From positions 682,001 to 746,000 of the forward strand of contig JAGFMI010000002.1 of the NCBI GenBank assembly GCA_021030905.1: a DNA stretch of 64,000 nucleotides. The letters are read 5' to 3'. The number at the start of each line of letters is the position of its first letter. Within the stretch, counting starts at the first letter, position 1. Source of the stretch: Pyrenula massariospora (taxonomy: Eukaryota > Ascomycota > Eurotiomycetes > Pyrenulales > Pyrenulaceae). Of this stretch, positions 31,933-43,256 are shown piece by piece. The position numbers and the translations under genes are program-made. A model generated the notes under the pieces. The model did not search any database. It had not been told where the DNA came from and was given only the letters and a program-made list of their open reading frames with translations.

Positions 31933-34520
31933 TTACCTCCCCATCACACTCATCTGACACAGCGATTCCAAGAAGCCGGACAAATCCTCCCTCTTCACCT
32001 CCACCACACAATGCTCAAAGCTGTCGATCCTCACCCGTGCGCCAGTGTTCTCAACCACCTCTTGAAACGCGAGCCCAAACCTATTCCGCCCGTAGCCCCT
32101 CTTCTTCATCACTTTCTCGTCTTCTTCATCGTCATCTTCCGAGTCCTCACTTTCCTCCTCCGTCTCCGCTTCGTCCTCCTCCGCATCTTCTAAACCCTCC
32201 CTAGCCAACGCAGCCTTCCTATTCTCTCTCGCCTCTCGCCTCTCCTCTCTCTCCTTCCGCTTCCTCTCTTTTTCTGCCTTCTTCTTCTCCCTCTCCGCAC
32301 TTCTCTCCTCGTCTATCACCCCCCTCCCTAGCCCTCCGGTCCCAACACCCACAACACTATACACACCTCTCCCCTCATCTAGTGCCCCGAGCACCAACGG
32401 CGTCGCTTCCCTCCCCGCAATATCTTCCTTTTCTCTCACACTCACCGCCTCGCCCACCCACAGCGCGAGTTTCACCAGTGCGCCGGGACTCGTGCTGAAG
32501 AGCGCAAGGTCGGGCCCGTCTTTGACGACGCCCATGCGGAAGGAGTTGAGGTGGCGGATTTGGTGCTTGGACATGAGGGATGTGCCGGTGCGGTGGATGG
32601 CACGGAGGAGGGTTTGCGCAGTGGTGAGGGAGGAGAGGAGGGCGGTGGGGTTAGAGGGGGAGAGAGCGTCGTAGGCAGTGAAGAAGCGGGGGAGGAGGGA
32701 TTCGGATGGTGAAGCAGTCGCTGCTGTCTGCGAGGCGGATACTTGGGAGGAGAGGGTTGACGAATGGTCGTGGTTCCCTGTAGTGGATGTGGATGGGCCT
32801 ACTTCTAGAATGGAGCTTGCGATGATGCCGACGTCTGTGGCGGAGAGGCAGGCTTTCCAGCCCCAGGATCGCACAAAGCCCCATCCATTCTTGCCGTTTC
32901 TGCCACGGCCATCTCCTGGTGGGACCAAGCCGTCAAGCCCGTAGACGCTGGAGTATTTTAGCAAGCGTTCCCGGAGGATTCGCTTGACCTCGACGTCAAT
33001 GTGCGTGTATTTTTGTTTGCATTGTGTGAGGCTTACTCCCATTTTGGCGAGGAGTTTATGCAGTCTTTTGATTCCGTTGTCATTCCATAGATGAAGGCGT
33101 GACGCTAGGTAAGGGGAGTGAAGCATCGATTCGTAAAGCGTCCAATGACGTATTAAGAGGAATTTGGGTTCTGGGGAAAGACGAATTGAAGTGTCTGTGG
33201 GTGATTTGGCGGATGTTTGAATGCTAGTGGGAAGGATTGGGGATTGTGACCCCGATCCTATAGGCGGATTTAGACGTTCTACTTCATCTCGTAGTAGACC
33301 ATGTATTTCGGACTGTCTGCGCATGTGCCAGCTAGAGAGATGTGGATGATGGTTGCCATTAGAGATACTCAACCCTGACGGTAAGTGACCAGAAAGCTCC
33401 AAGGAGGAAACTCCAACCGCCGCTAGCCAGAGGATATCATTATCCTCTCGACCAAGCTCGGATGCAAGAGAGTAGAGGAGCGAGGATATGGGTTCGCTGT
33501 AAGACGTGCCAAGTCGGTAGTAGGACTTTATCTGGGACTCGAGTGCATCGCGGCGCCTTAACAACTTTCTGCGAAGAGCCCGGGGAGAAGCTGGAGGAGA
33601 GGGTTTCGGAGAAGATGTCGGAGGAGTACCAGCACGCGATGCATCTGAGGACTCATCACCGCTACGATGAGTTGATGACGAAGATATTGAAGAACCCTTG
33701 ACCGTCAGTCAATTTCATTTATAACCGAAAACTAGCTTACCGAGTTGCTGCGCCTCCTCTGCCGTGGACGGCTTTCCCACTCATCATTTTCCGATTCTTC
33801 GTTTTCCCTATCAGACCAGTATTTACGTTTTCTTGACTGAGATTCTTCGCGGCCCATGTCTTCATCTTCAGAATTACCATCTGCATCATCACTGAAGTCT
33901 TCAATTTGTGGAATCGTCGCTAACTCGCAGTATGCGTTTCTCTCAGCTTCCAGCTCGTTTTCTATGTCCCCATCGTCATAAACAATTATGCCACCCTTCC
34001 CGGAACGGTACACTTTCTGCAGGCATCCTCTCTCTAAGCTGGTCAATTTCCTTCGAGTGGCCGCTTCGCTTCTAGCGTTTTCTCTTTCTTCTTGTAATAG
34101 AGAAGTAGGCGCTCCTCCGAACACGTTCTCCAGGTTCCATGGCCTGCGCGAGTCAAACAACCATACTTCGACTCCGCCCAGTGCATCCTCTTCAGGATCT
34201 TCGGACTCAAGCCCAAGGACTTCGGCAAGGTCCACGAGTCCACCGACTCCTAAGCAGACAACGACACCTCCGCTTCCGCCATGAGATGTCCTCATAGGTT
34301 TGACAAGCTCATTTGCAGCACGGGTAAGGTCGGCATATCCTGAGACTGGTTGAATCTTGTGAGGAACATAGTCCCGCTTCAGGAGACTTGTCAATATTCG
34401 ACAAGCGCAGAGAGCGTCGGTTTCGAGGGCGACAAGGATAAGGACTGGCGGGGATAGAGGATGTTGCGACTGGACTAAATGGGTGTATAAGTGGGATATG
34501 AGGCCGCGAGGGAGATACAT
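31933..34520 (-). CDS. CDC45: CDC45, replication initiation factor (CMG helicase subunit)
   Basis: Exons 34520-33741 and 33696-31933 (44-nt intron), 847 residues. Cdc45 joins MCM2-7 and GINS to form the replicative helicase. The N-terminus MYLPRGLISHLYTHL and the following ILVALETDALCACRILTSLLK are diagnostic and correspond to the inactive RecJ/DHH-like core. An acidic linker (EDFSDDADGNSEDEDMG) sits at ~205-225, as in other Cdc45 proteins. The intron follows a Ser/Arg stretch, and exon 2 resumes with a Ser/Thr/Pro-rich insert before LRRRDALESQIKSYYRLGTSY. The C-terminus (NRFGLAFQEVVENTGARV; DSFEHCVVEV; LSGFLESL) is conserved. A charged insert (RSAEREKKKAEKERKRKER) near 750 is lineage-type. 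A possible MCB element lies ~115 bp upstream of the ATG. Confidence 0.95.
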
Positions 34521-35638
34521 GACGAGAGGGAGCCCACTGTATCCGCGCGCTCGAGGTCATGGAGTCGTGAGTCTGGATCACCGGGAGATCTAATACTGCT
34601 ATGGAATGGGCTTTGGCTGGAGGAGTCGTGATGGCGCGTTAGAAAAGACGTAGAGCGAAAATAGGAGCTATATCATTTAGACATGACACTTGGGTCTCAA
34701 TTAGACGGCAAGCGTCAGTTTTGACGGTGCCTATGAGTCGAGAGCAAATGAATGAGGGCCGAAGCAGAGAAGAAGCACATGCGGGTTGTTTGGTACTGCG
34801 CGTCTCCACACGAAGACGCGCCTTCCCCCGAGATGCTAAGAGCGGAACGTAATTCCGTCATTTCCTCGGCTCGGGCGAACAAAGGACCGACCACCGTCAA
34901 CTTGACCAAGGCATGCTTTGTGGCTTTTCAACTTCAAAAGCAAAACCTTCTCTCTACGCAAGGCTGATGAGACGTCTCAAGGGTACTCAATGTTCATTGA
35001 TCATTACGTTCTCAGGATGGTTTCGAATGACACTGTCCAATTTAGGGTTCTCCCAAGTTGAGTGAAAATTACGCTGCTGCTCGCAATCTTAGAGACCCTC
35101 TGGGCATTCTGTGAAACAAGAGAGCTCATCATTCTAGCATGGTTGATGCGTCCATCGATGATGTTGCCTCTCTTCCCGTCCAACGTTATATCAACATCTC
35201 TGTCTTATTCTGTCCGAGGTAACCAGGACACCTCTTAGCACCAGCATTGCCATCATGAACATTGAGCGTTGCTTGCAAGAAGTATGACAAGTCAGACCCC
35301 GAAACATTCGTAGGCTCATCTTGACGAGTTTTTCGTGCGCCGTGGTAGCGTCCACACCTGCGGCTATTCCTCAGCTCCTTCTCTTTGTGTCAATGCTACC
35401 TCTCTTTAATGGCTGTTTTTCTCAATGGATGGGTTCATTGTTGTCGGTCGAAACGCTTTGGGAATCAAAGCTCCTGGAAAGTCTCGGCACGGGCGAATTG
35501 AATATGGTTGTACTTTCCTTAAGTCATTGCTTAATTGCGAAGATGAAATGTATCTTGCAATTTGAGCCTCATTATTTTGCTCGGTCTTCAGCGTTCCTTC
35601 TAATTTTCTTACTCTATCTTTGATTCTCCTACGATACA
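34521..35638. other. Divergent promoter region, CDC45 / USP-like gene
   Basis: 1.1 kb shared by two divergent genes. One MCB-like site close to CDC45 is listed separately. The ORF at 35321-35623 is short and not convincing. T-rich tracts precede the start at 35639. Confidence 0.5.
34633..34640 (-). promoter_or_regulatory. MCB-like AACGCGCC in the CDC45 promoter
   Basis: Read on the CDC45 strand this is AACGCGCC, containing the ACGCG core of MBF-type sites, 113 bp upstream of the CDC45 ATG. CDC45 is a G1/S-regulated gene in yeasts, so the element is plausible, but one short match is weak evidence. Confidence 0.35.
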
Positions 35639-37984
35639 ATGGCGGCCCCTACACCCTTTGCCGACCTGAAAACATTGCCAGACCCACCGACTGACTACCT
35701 CATCAACCAGCAACCCGACAAGACGTTCACTGATCGCTATTCATTAAATCAACTTGAAGGACTTGTGAGGTATCACGGGTATGGATTCAATCTAGGGGAA
35801 CCACGCTCAAAGTCAGACTACCTCGCGCTTCTCAAAAAGATTTTCTCTCATAAGCAAACAGGACAGGGCAATACTCAAAGTGGAGTAGACTCGAAGGGCC
35901 GTTTAGTTTGTGTGGGTGATGTCGGACCAGCAACATTGGACGTGCTCATTAGGGCCGAATTTAACCTCCCCAATTGGTATTTGACTAGTGAAAATGCTCG
36001 CACGCATATCAACCCGCACCAATGGCTGCAGAATCGGACTGGTACAAAGCCAGGAACGAAGCAACCGCTCACGAACATAGCCTCTGGAACTGGGAATTAT
36101 ACCATCGCATCCACCGTGAAGCTGCCTATTGAAAATTCATTGGATGATGCAGCGGGTGGTGTTACTGTTGATAAGGATGCCGCAGCACCTTCACATTCGG
36201 CGGCTATGCACAAGGCGCCAACAGCCTTTGCCTTCCCCCAAGTCATCTCGTCCAGCTCGTCTCAGTACATTTTTGAGAATAAGTCAACTCAGCAGACCGA
36301 TCATCCGCGTACGGAGCATACATCAGCTCCCTCGTCTAAATTCACGTCTCCGTCAACTTCAATCAACAGAGTTAACCGTACCACAGCTACATTACCAGTG
36401 AAATCTCCCGACGAAAATCTCTCGCAGCCCCTTCGACGACGTGTCTTAGAGGCCGCTAAAAGAATTGCAAGGAGATCGCCATACGACAGGCTCAGGCGTC
36501 ACCCTGATACAAATCTCGGACCACAACTTATCGCGAAATCTGGACCTGAACTTCTGCGAGCATTTTCGACTGCTTCTCCAGCAAACTCACACGTTATGCT
36601 AGACGGAGATATCAACAATGGCTTTTATTTCAGCGGGACAGATAAGGCAGACAGAGGTAAAAAGCCAGGAAGCGAGAGTACGAGCGTGGGCCCTAAGGTA
36701 TACCGCTTATGTGGACGTGGTCCTATATGGTCAAACAACTCCTGCTACATTGATAGCGTCATTGCATCATGCCTTTTACTTGAAGCTGGATCCACCTGGG
36801 ATGACCGAAAGGCGGTTAGGAATTGGTATGAAAATTTGCCGCTGGTTGAAAGATATTTCTACGATGCTCTCAACAAAGCATGGAGGTTTTATAATCCAAC
36901 CACGAGTCAGAGGGAGCGTGACGCGTTTCGTCACGTCTATCTAAACTTCTACAACCAAAATAAGAAAGCAGACGATATATCTCGCCTCTCTATGACTGAC
37001 ATGGGCTCTGTCTTCCAACTGTGGAACAGCGTGACATCCAATTTCGGTCAGTTTAATTTCACGACTAGGCGTCGCATTCGGAGCTGTGCGTGCAAAGGCA
37101 AGTCAACCACCTCCCTTTCTCCTGCCTCTGTTCAATCCTCGATCGACCCAGGAAGCTCAAGTAGCGATGAAAATGGTGTTCCCATCGACAGTCTCTTGGG
37201 ACGGTATTTCCGTACACAATTAACATGTCGTACATGCAGAAACCCAAACCGCTTGATGGAAATGGTGGTCACAGATGAGCTACCGCTTCGATTAGTACTA
37301 CAAGTCCCGAACAAGAGAGCAGTCCTCCAAGGTCACACCAGTCCAAGAATTTCGTTCCGATACTCTCGAGCTTCAGGTCCAGTATCCGATGCTAATTCTA
37401 CCAGTGAACTCAGGTGCGTTGACCAGTTGGCCACCTATCGCTGGCTTGGCGGGATCTACTATGAGTCCGCCATAAGTCACTACGTCGTGGTATGGGGTGA
37501 TGACAGCCGCAGTGACAGCCCTGGCCGCTGTTCTTCAGGCCCTTCGGAAAATTGCTACCGCACTGTCACCTTCTATGATGGGATGCAAATCTGGGGCTCC
37601 ATCATCGGTAGCTGTGATCTCGGAGACAACGTCGACATTACGGAAAGAGTACCAAAGAAGTTTCTTGGAGAGTGTCCGCCGATCTTGTTCTATGAGAGGG
37701 TTATCGACACCGAAAACGAAACGGAGGATGAGCATGGGAGACTCGTGAAAATATCGGAGCTCATGGCGCGGGCGCCTTCGAGTCTGTCCGAGACAGCGAG
37801 TCGCGGTGTCTCGGATGATCATAAGCTAGGGGTGGAAAGCATTGTATTCCAGGATGACACTGACAAGGCGGGCTCTTTAAAGGCTGTAAAGCCGCAAAGC
37901 CGCGTCAAGAGAAAGGCTGAGGAGCCACCAGTGCCCAACAACTTCAGAGAAGCGAAAATGAGGAAGGACGAGACTCAAGACTGA
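35639..37984 (+). CDS. Divergent ubiquitin-specific protease (USP)-like protein
   Basis: A single exon, 781 residues. The second half carries the landmarks of a USP fold in the right order. A Cys box has C369 in WSNNSCYIDSVIAS, comparable to the classic GNTCYMNS. Two cysteine pairs, C483/C485 and C530/C533, lie where the USP zinc-ribbon fingers sit. A His box has H614 in AISHYVVVWGDD. D647 in TFYDGM follows, where USPs have WYxFDD. The first ~45 residues after the start contain a SAP-like helix pattern (YSLNQLEGLVRYHGYGF), followed by ~280 disordered residues. If active, it would cleave ubiquitin or a ubiquitin-like protein. The usual Gly before Asn-Thr-Cys and before His is missing, so activity is uncertain. 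No intron is needed. Not a family I know by name. Confidence 0.6.
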   Translation: MAAPTPFADLKTLPDPPTDYLINQQPDKTFTDRYSLNQLEGLVRYHGYGFNLGEPRSKSDYLALLKKIFSHKQTGQGNTQSGVDSKGRLVCVGDVGPATLDVLIRAEFNLPNWYLTSENARTHINPHQWLQNRTGTKPGTKQPLTNIASGTGNYTIASTVKLPIENSLDDAAGGVTVDKDAAAPSHSAAMHKAPTAFAFPQVISSSSSQYIFENKSTQQTDHPRTEHTSAPSSKFTSPSTSINRVNRTTATLPVKSPDENLSQPLRRRVLEAAKRIARRSPYDRLRRHPDTNLGPQLIAKSGPELLRAFSTASPANSHVMLDGDINNGFYFSGTDKADRGKKPGSESTSVGPKVYRLCGRGPIWSNNSCYIDSVIASCLLLEAGSTWDDRKAVRNWYENLPLVERYFYDALNKAWRFYNPTTSQRERDAFRHVYLNFYNQNKKADDISRLSMTDMGSVFQLWNSVTSNFGQFNFTTRRRIRSCACKGKSTTSLSPASVQSSIDPGSSSSDENGVPIDSLLGRYFRTQLTCRTCRNPNRLMEMVVTDELPLRLVLQVPNKRAVLQGHTSPRISFRYSRASGPVSDANSTSELRCVDQLATYRWLGGIYYESAISHYVVVWGDDSRSDSPGRCSSGPSENCYRTVTFYDGMQIWGSIIGSCDLGDNVDITERVPKKFLGECPPILFYERVIDTENETEDEHGRLVKISELMARAPSSLSETASRGVSDDHKLGVESIVFQDDTDKAGSLKAVKPQSRVKRKAEEPPVPNNFREAKMRKDETQD

Positions 37985-38417
37985 CACATAAGCAGACCGA
38001 ATCTAATGCAGTCGAGCTTACCAATGAATGAAAAAAGTTGCTTCAGAAAGGCCCTCGTATGTGCTGTCAAAAAAATAATGGTTAGATTCCGTAAGTATAT
38101 TTATGAGCACCGAGTATATATCAAAATACAATAGGATACTGGTCTAATATGTTAGCCTTTCCGAAACATCTGTTAGAAGTAATTCCTTTGTTTCAAGAAA
38201 GCTTCAGTTCTGACATTCGTAAATGCTGACAGTATAGCCACCAATGTACTCTATAGCCCTTGGTCATTGAGCCCTCTGTGTAAATGAGATGCATTCGAAT
38301 ACAATGCTGATGCTCTCTTCTGCCTCATTGCTCCATCGTCTTGACAATTTCTAATCCAGAGCCTGCCGATCTAATTTTCGACACTCTCGCAGCATCTATC
38401 TCCTTCATAAGCGTAGC
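37985..38417. other. Convergent intergenic region
   Basis: 433 bp, AT-rich, between the 3' ends of the USP-like gene and the SDR. Presumed terminators; nothing else seen. Confidence 0.5.
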
Positions 38418-39225
38418 TCACCAGGGCACCGACCCCTCCTTGTCTGTATTTGTCCCCGTCGGGCCCCCAACATCTTTCACCAACCTACAAGCCTCGATCG
38501 CACCGTCACTGACAGGCGGCCCTTGTCCAATCATGCCGTTCAAGTTCGTGCCCACAAAGCCCGGATTGCAGGCCACGCACCTGATCTCGGGGAAGTGTCT
38601 CGCATAATTCACGGTCAGTCGGTTCAGGGCCCCTTTACTCGAGCTGTACGCCGCCGCGTCGATGAGGTTCGGCCGTTTCATATAGTACTCACAGCTGCCC
38701 AGGTGGGAGGACATCATGATAATGCGCGGCTTGTCGGACTTCTTGAGCAGAGGGATCATGGCGTCGGTCATCATGGCCGTCGATATCACGTTGATGTTGT
38801 ATATCTCCGTCCATTGTTCCCTCGGGCTTAATTTTTCCAGGCCGCGCTGTGCAATCCCGGCATTGTTGACGAGCACGTCGAGCTTGCCGAAGGTCTGCTC
38901 GATGGCTTTGGCGGCGTGGTCGATCGAAGCGTCGGAGGTGATGTCGAGGGGGATGGGGTTTACGTTTAGGGGCGCCCCAAGGGAGAGGAGGGCATCCTCG
39001 CCTTTAGAGACGTCGCGGCAGCCTAGGAGGACGTGGTAAGATGGATAAGTCGCGAGGGTTTTGACGATCTCCAAACCGATACCCTGGATTGAGGTGTCAG
39101 ACCTTTGAAGAACGATTTGGAAAGCTTTCAGCAACACTACTTACCTGATTGGCACCGGTCACAAGACATATCGTTTTGACAGCATAGTTAGTCGAGGCAC
39201 GGGCTTGTAGACTTGGCCGCGACAT
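38418..39225 (-). CDS. Short-chain dehydrogenase/reductase
   Basis: Exons 39225-39145 and 39083-38418 (61-nt intron, GTAAGT donor), 248 residues. The intron falls inside the cofactor motif; joined it reads TGANQGIG (residues 23-30), the classical SDR TGxxxGxG. NNAG is at 100-103. The active-site Ser is at ~152 (MMSSHLG), with Tyr173 and Lys177 in YSSSK. These identify a classical NAD(P)-dependent oxidoreductase, of the carbonyl-reductase-like subgroup by overall pattern. The substrate is unknown. There is no targeting signal, so it is probably cytosolic. It is not part of a recognisable metabolic cluster: its neighbours are a protease-like gene and a chaperone cofactor. Confidence 0.9.
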
Positions 39226-39932
39226 CCTGTGCTCTGGGGTCTATCACTTGCAGAGAAGTGTCTTGAGACGTATCCTCATCTGCGCACTCGGGACTATTTA
39301 TACCTGACTGCTCTCTCCAACATTTTGTGATTACAGACCTCCTCAATTTGAGATGCCTGTGCACGCAGGCGATGACGCAGAAAACAATGTGGAGATAATC
39401 TCCGTCAAGGGCGTGCAGCGGGCGCTTAACTCCGGGTGTGATAGCGCCATGCAGGTGGAATCCCAGGAAAAGGCTGCTGCGACAACGGATTCGGAGCAGA
39501 TGTCTATCCGCTTTTAACTACAGCATTTCGCTGCTCGCTGGAATCCTTAGTAGGAAGATCTTCAGTCGATTTAGATTTTGGCGGCAAAACCAGGTGAGAA
39601 GAGTAGCCTCAAGAACGAAGCATATTGGGTAGGTTTGTGTATTGTTCAGCGGCTACTAGATAGTGGTGGATCTGGATTACGGGTTATGGTATACGTAGCT
39701 GGTGGCTGTGAGTTAGTTGATTTTTATCATGTCTGGATACCTGGGATGGAGTGGTCTAAGACGATTACCGGCGTCTTTGGTATACGACTGAGACTTCTAT
39801 CCTACGCACTCGTCTGTTCTCGATTGACCTTGACTTACTAGATGATGCCTTGCAATCAGCAAATTGACAACTCGCTGGCTGACATAGAATACAGCTAAAC
39901 CATAAGCTACATGACAGACGGGTGCTTCTACT
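39226..39932. other. Divergent promoter region, SDR / CNS1
   Basis: 707 bp with no convincing ORF or specific element. Confidence 0.5.
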
Positions 39933-41237
39933 ATGGCTCGTATCGAAGAGCTTCCGGATGATTTTGACGAATCCTTGGATCTGAACGTTGCATCGGTTGA
40001 TCTAGCTCTGGAGGACAGCCGACGAACATCTTTGAGAAATGAGCCTGAAGACTCGTTAAATTCCGAGCGGATGGGAAAAGTTGAAGATGTTGTGAACAAG
40101 ACCCCTCTTTTTATGAATAACCTCAACTACGCTGCTGAGGAGGGTAGGTTCCCGGCTTCTCTTGCGTCACTAATTGCCGAGTGACTGACGTGCAGGAGAG
40201 GAAAACATACAAATCGAGGCCCTCCGAGCGCTACAGTATGAAGGAACAAAAGCAGAGATTGCTCAGGGATTCAAAGACCGCGGAAACGAGGCGGTTACTG
40301 AAAAACGCTGGGCTGACGCAAGAGAATTTTATGGAAAGGGACTCGCAGTGTTATTGTCCAAAGAGGATCCCTGGGAGAAACCAACGGATGACATGGAGGA
40401 GAAGATAAGGCAGAGAGAGATTGAGGAGGCATTGAGAGTCAACAGGGCCAGGGTCCAGTTGGAACTAAGTCAGTGTAATCTCCTATTTTGATCGGGAATA
40501 TCTCATTGTTGACGATAACAGGAAACTATAGATCTACGATCCTGGACTGCGCAGCGGCCCTGAAATTGAATCCGAAGAACATCAAGGCCCATTATAGATC
40601 TGCGACAGCATTGACAGCACTTGAAAAGTTCGATGAAGCCATCGACCTCTGCAATCGGGGCCTTGACTTGGACGGAACTAACATGGCTCTGAAACAGGTC
40701 CTTGACAAAGCCGTGGCAGCACAGAAACAATTTGAGGCTCGTAATGCGCGAAGGAGAGCTGAAATACAAAGAAAAGAGCAGGAGAAGCTAACGCTGGCAA
40801 CAGCACTGAAGGCACGAGGAATCAAGCTTCGTGGATCAGAAAAGGCCCCTAACCTGGCTGATGCTGAAATCCGACTCGAGCCAGATCCACTGAGTCCAGA
40901 GAGCGAGGTCGTCTTCCCGGTAGCCTTGCTTTACCCGGTGCATGAGCAGAGCGATTTCGTGAAGGGGTTCAAAGAGACAGAGACCGTTGCTGATCATCTG
41001 GCCTATGTGTTTCCATTGCCTTGGGACACCCAAAAGATGTATCGGATAGAGACCGTGGATTGCTACATGGATACTGCTAAAGGAGGCTTGATCAAAGCCG
41101 GCAAAAGGTTGAGTCTCCTCAAGCTCCTGAGCGGCGGGCAGACCGAAGTTGTTGATGGGTTGGTGAGGATACATGTGGTGCCTTCGGTGCTGGCGGGAAA
41201 ATGGATCTCTGAGGTCAAAGCGAAGAAAGATAGCTGA
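39933..41237 (+). CDS. CNS1: CNS1/TTC4-type TPR cochaperone of Hsp90/Hsp70
   Basis: Exons 39933-40143, 40196-40468 and 40522-41237, 399 residues. The N-terminal segment (NKTPLFMNNL) is the conserved Cns1/TTC4 lead. TPR repeats follow at ~80-200 (QGFKDRGNEAVTEKRWADAREFY; AALKLNPKNIKAHYRSATALTAL; KFDEAIDLCNRGLDLD), which bind the EEVD tails of Hsp90 and Hsp70. A charged coil and the C-terminal wheel-like domain (VVFPVALLYPVHEQSDFVKGF; LPWD) complete the family layout. Cns1 is essential in yeast and helps translation factor eEF2 fold. The second intron uses a GTCAGT donor, chosen because it restores LELRNYRSTILDC and avoids an in-frame stop; the first intron begins GTAGGT. Confidence 0.92.
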
Positions 41238-42028
41238 ATAGGCGTGGGATATGGTCCGAAAATGGTATTTTGCGCATGTCTGCTTCCTTGAATGTCTTGC
41301 CCTGCAGTTGCCCTCACCAGCTTAGCACATATCGGTGTCTTGGCCCTTGTATCTGTCTCAGGAGGCGATGATCGAGGTTGAAAATGGGGCCAGCTGCGAC
41401 GGCCGTGATATATGCGTCTCTGTGCCTCGCGGACTTGACCACGCAAAGATGAAGGATGGACGTATGGCCATGGATACGGACATTAGCCGTCCTATCACAC
41501 GCCCGTCCTCTACCAATCAATCCAGGATCAACGATGGTGTCGCGATGGTGTCGAGGTGAAGAGGCGCCATGGGTTCCGAAGCATCCCAGCCTAGTGCGGC
41601 GCTAAGGCACGCCAAATCTTCTCAAGCCAACACCCTCGGATCCGCCAACCCTCTTTTCCTCCCACACCGACCCAACTTGACTGTCCCAGAGCCGAATTCT
41701 GACCCTCTCGCCCTTCGCTGCTGGTGTCATACTTTGTACAAGTAAACTCGAAGCACCGCCAGCCCCTGTTGCGGCACCCAATCGCCGTGCATCCCTTCTG
41801 CCGATCCCGCCCCCGTTCCAGAAACCTTCAGCCATTGATCCAACCGTGCGCCGTGGTATCCTGTGTCCTCATCCCATGAATCCCGGCGTCGCTCACTCCA
41901 CCCACAAAGCCAGTTGACGGGATACCCGCAGGAACCTGCTTGCTAATTCAGTCTCGCCTGAACCACCCCTTCCTGATTAGACGAAATCTGCCATTCAGGC
42001 CAGGAGCCAAGGGTCAAACGCCGCAGAG
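41238..42028. other. Intergenic, CNS1 3' end and SSXT gene promoter
   Basis: 791 bp between same-strand genes. C-rich tracts toward the right fit a fungal promoter/5' UTR. No gene supported. Confidence 0.5.
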
Positions 42029-43256
42029 ATGACGAACATAAACCCCGCTTACCCAGTTGCTGCCCATCAGCAACCTCCCTTTGGCTACTCTCCCAGCCCC
42101 ATCCAGCGAGGTGGCTCAGCCTTTCAACCTCATCCACAGCAACAACAGCACGTGCCGCCACAACCTTTCCAAAACCCGGGCGACTTTCCTCCGCAAGGCT
42201 ACCCTTTTCAGCCTTTCGTACGACCGTCGCCGCCACATGCCCATGGGAACGCGCAGCCGTCAACAGGAAATGGCCCGGTGGCTGCCATGAGCCAGCCCGG
42301 CCTACAGCAACACGTGGAGGGTAAGCGACTATTCCCTTGACCTCTCCCCTTCACAAGGTTGACGCAAGCCGATATATATCCTGCGCAGCTACCCGTTTGT
42401 CAACTGTTTTGGGACACTTGGCTAACGCTAAGACGCTTTCATAGCTCACCATCGCCAGTACACTGCCTCTCCTTACAAGCAGCCGGGACCGACAAGTAGT
42501 GGCCCGTCTTCGCTGTCACAGCCCGCTCCATCGTCAGGCTCTACAGCTGTGGCGACTAGTTCACAGCACGCTGGTAACATGGCCGCGCCCGCTACACCAT
42601 TGTCTTCGAATGCAACGGCAAACACTCAGCAAAGATTCATGGCACCAAACGGTGCCCAGCAGCCTCAAGGCTCACAAATCCAGGTGCCACCCTCCGGTGC
42701 AAATCAGTCACAGAATCCGTCACAGAATCCAGGCCAGGCACCAACGTCGAACGGAGGTGTCAACGCGCCTTTGAGCCCTCAATCTGCTAGTAGGGAGAAG
42801 GCACGGGTCGCTGTCCTACTTGAGATTAACGCTCATCTCCTCCAAGACGTTCTTTCCCTCCAGGCACAGGGCAAAGCTGGTATCCCCTCGGCTTCTCAGC
42901 CACAGGCCTCACCAACGCACGATTCGCCTCCAAACTCCGCAACAACGGAAAACAACCCCATGATATCTAATAACAGCCCCGTCGATCCGTCGAAGCCAGG
43001 AAAAATGGCTACAGTCGAATATGTGGAGGATATGAAAAGGCTGCAAGCAAATTTGGCATATCTTGCGGCTGTAGCTGACCGTAACAAACGGCCCAACATG
43101 CCGAATGGACCTGCACTTATGTCACCGCCACCGCATTTGAAGAGTATGGATGAATTGTACAAAAAGCTTCACGGTCTTTTTCCTGGCGCGTCGGCACCTG
43201 TGAAAGCCAGCCCTACAGCGCTGTCTACTAATACGGGTGGTCAACAAAGCGGCTGA
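42029..43256 (+). CDS. SSXT/SS18-family protein, probable SWI/SNF subunit Snf11
   Basis: Exons 42029-42320 and 42445-43256 (124-nt intron with CTAAC/CTAAG branch-like sites), 367 residues. The protein is Pro/Gln/Ser-rich and disordered except for a helical block at ~214-305. That block matches the SS18 N-terminal homology (SNH) pattern: ARVAVLLEINAHLLQDVL, then a low-complexity loop, then VEDMKRLQANLAYLAAVADRN, as in human SS18 (ENxHLIQC ... LHRNLVYLATIAD). In yeast the small Snf11 subunit holds this helix pair within the SWI/SNF chromatin remodeller. The fungal protein splits the motif with an insert of ~70 residues. The role is inferred from the motif; the Q-rich flanks suit a transcription cofactor. 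Confidence 0.75.
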
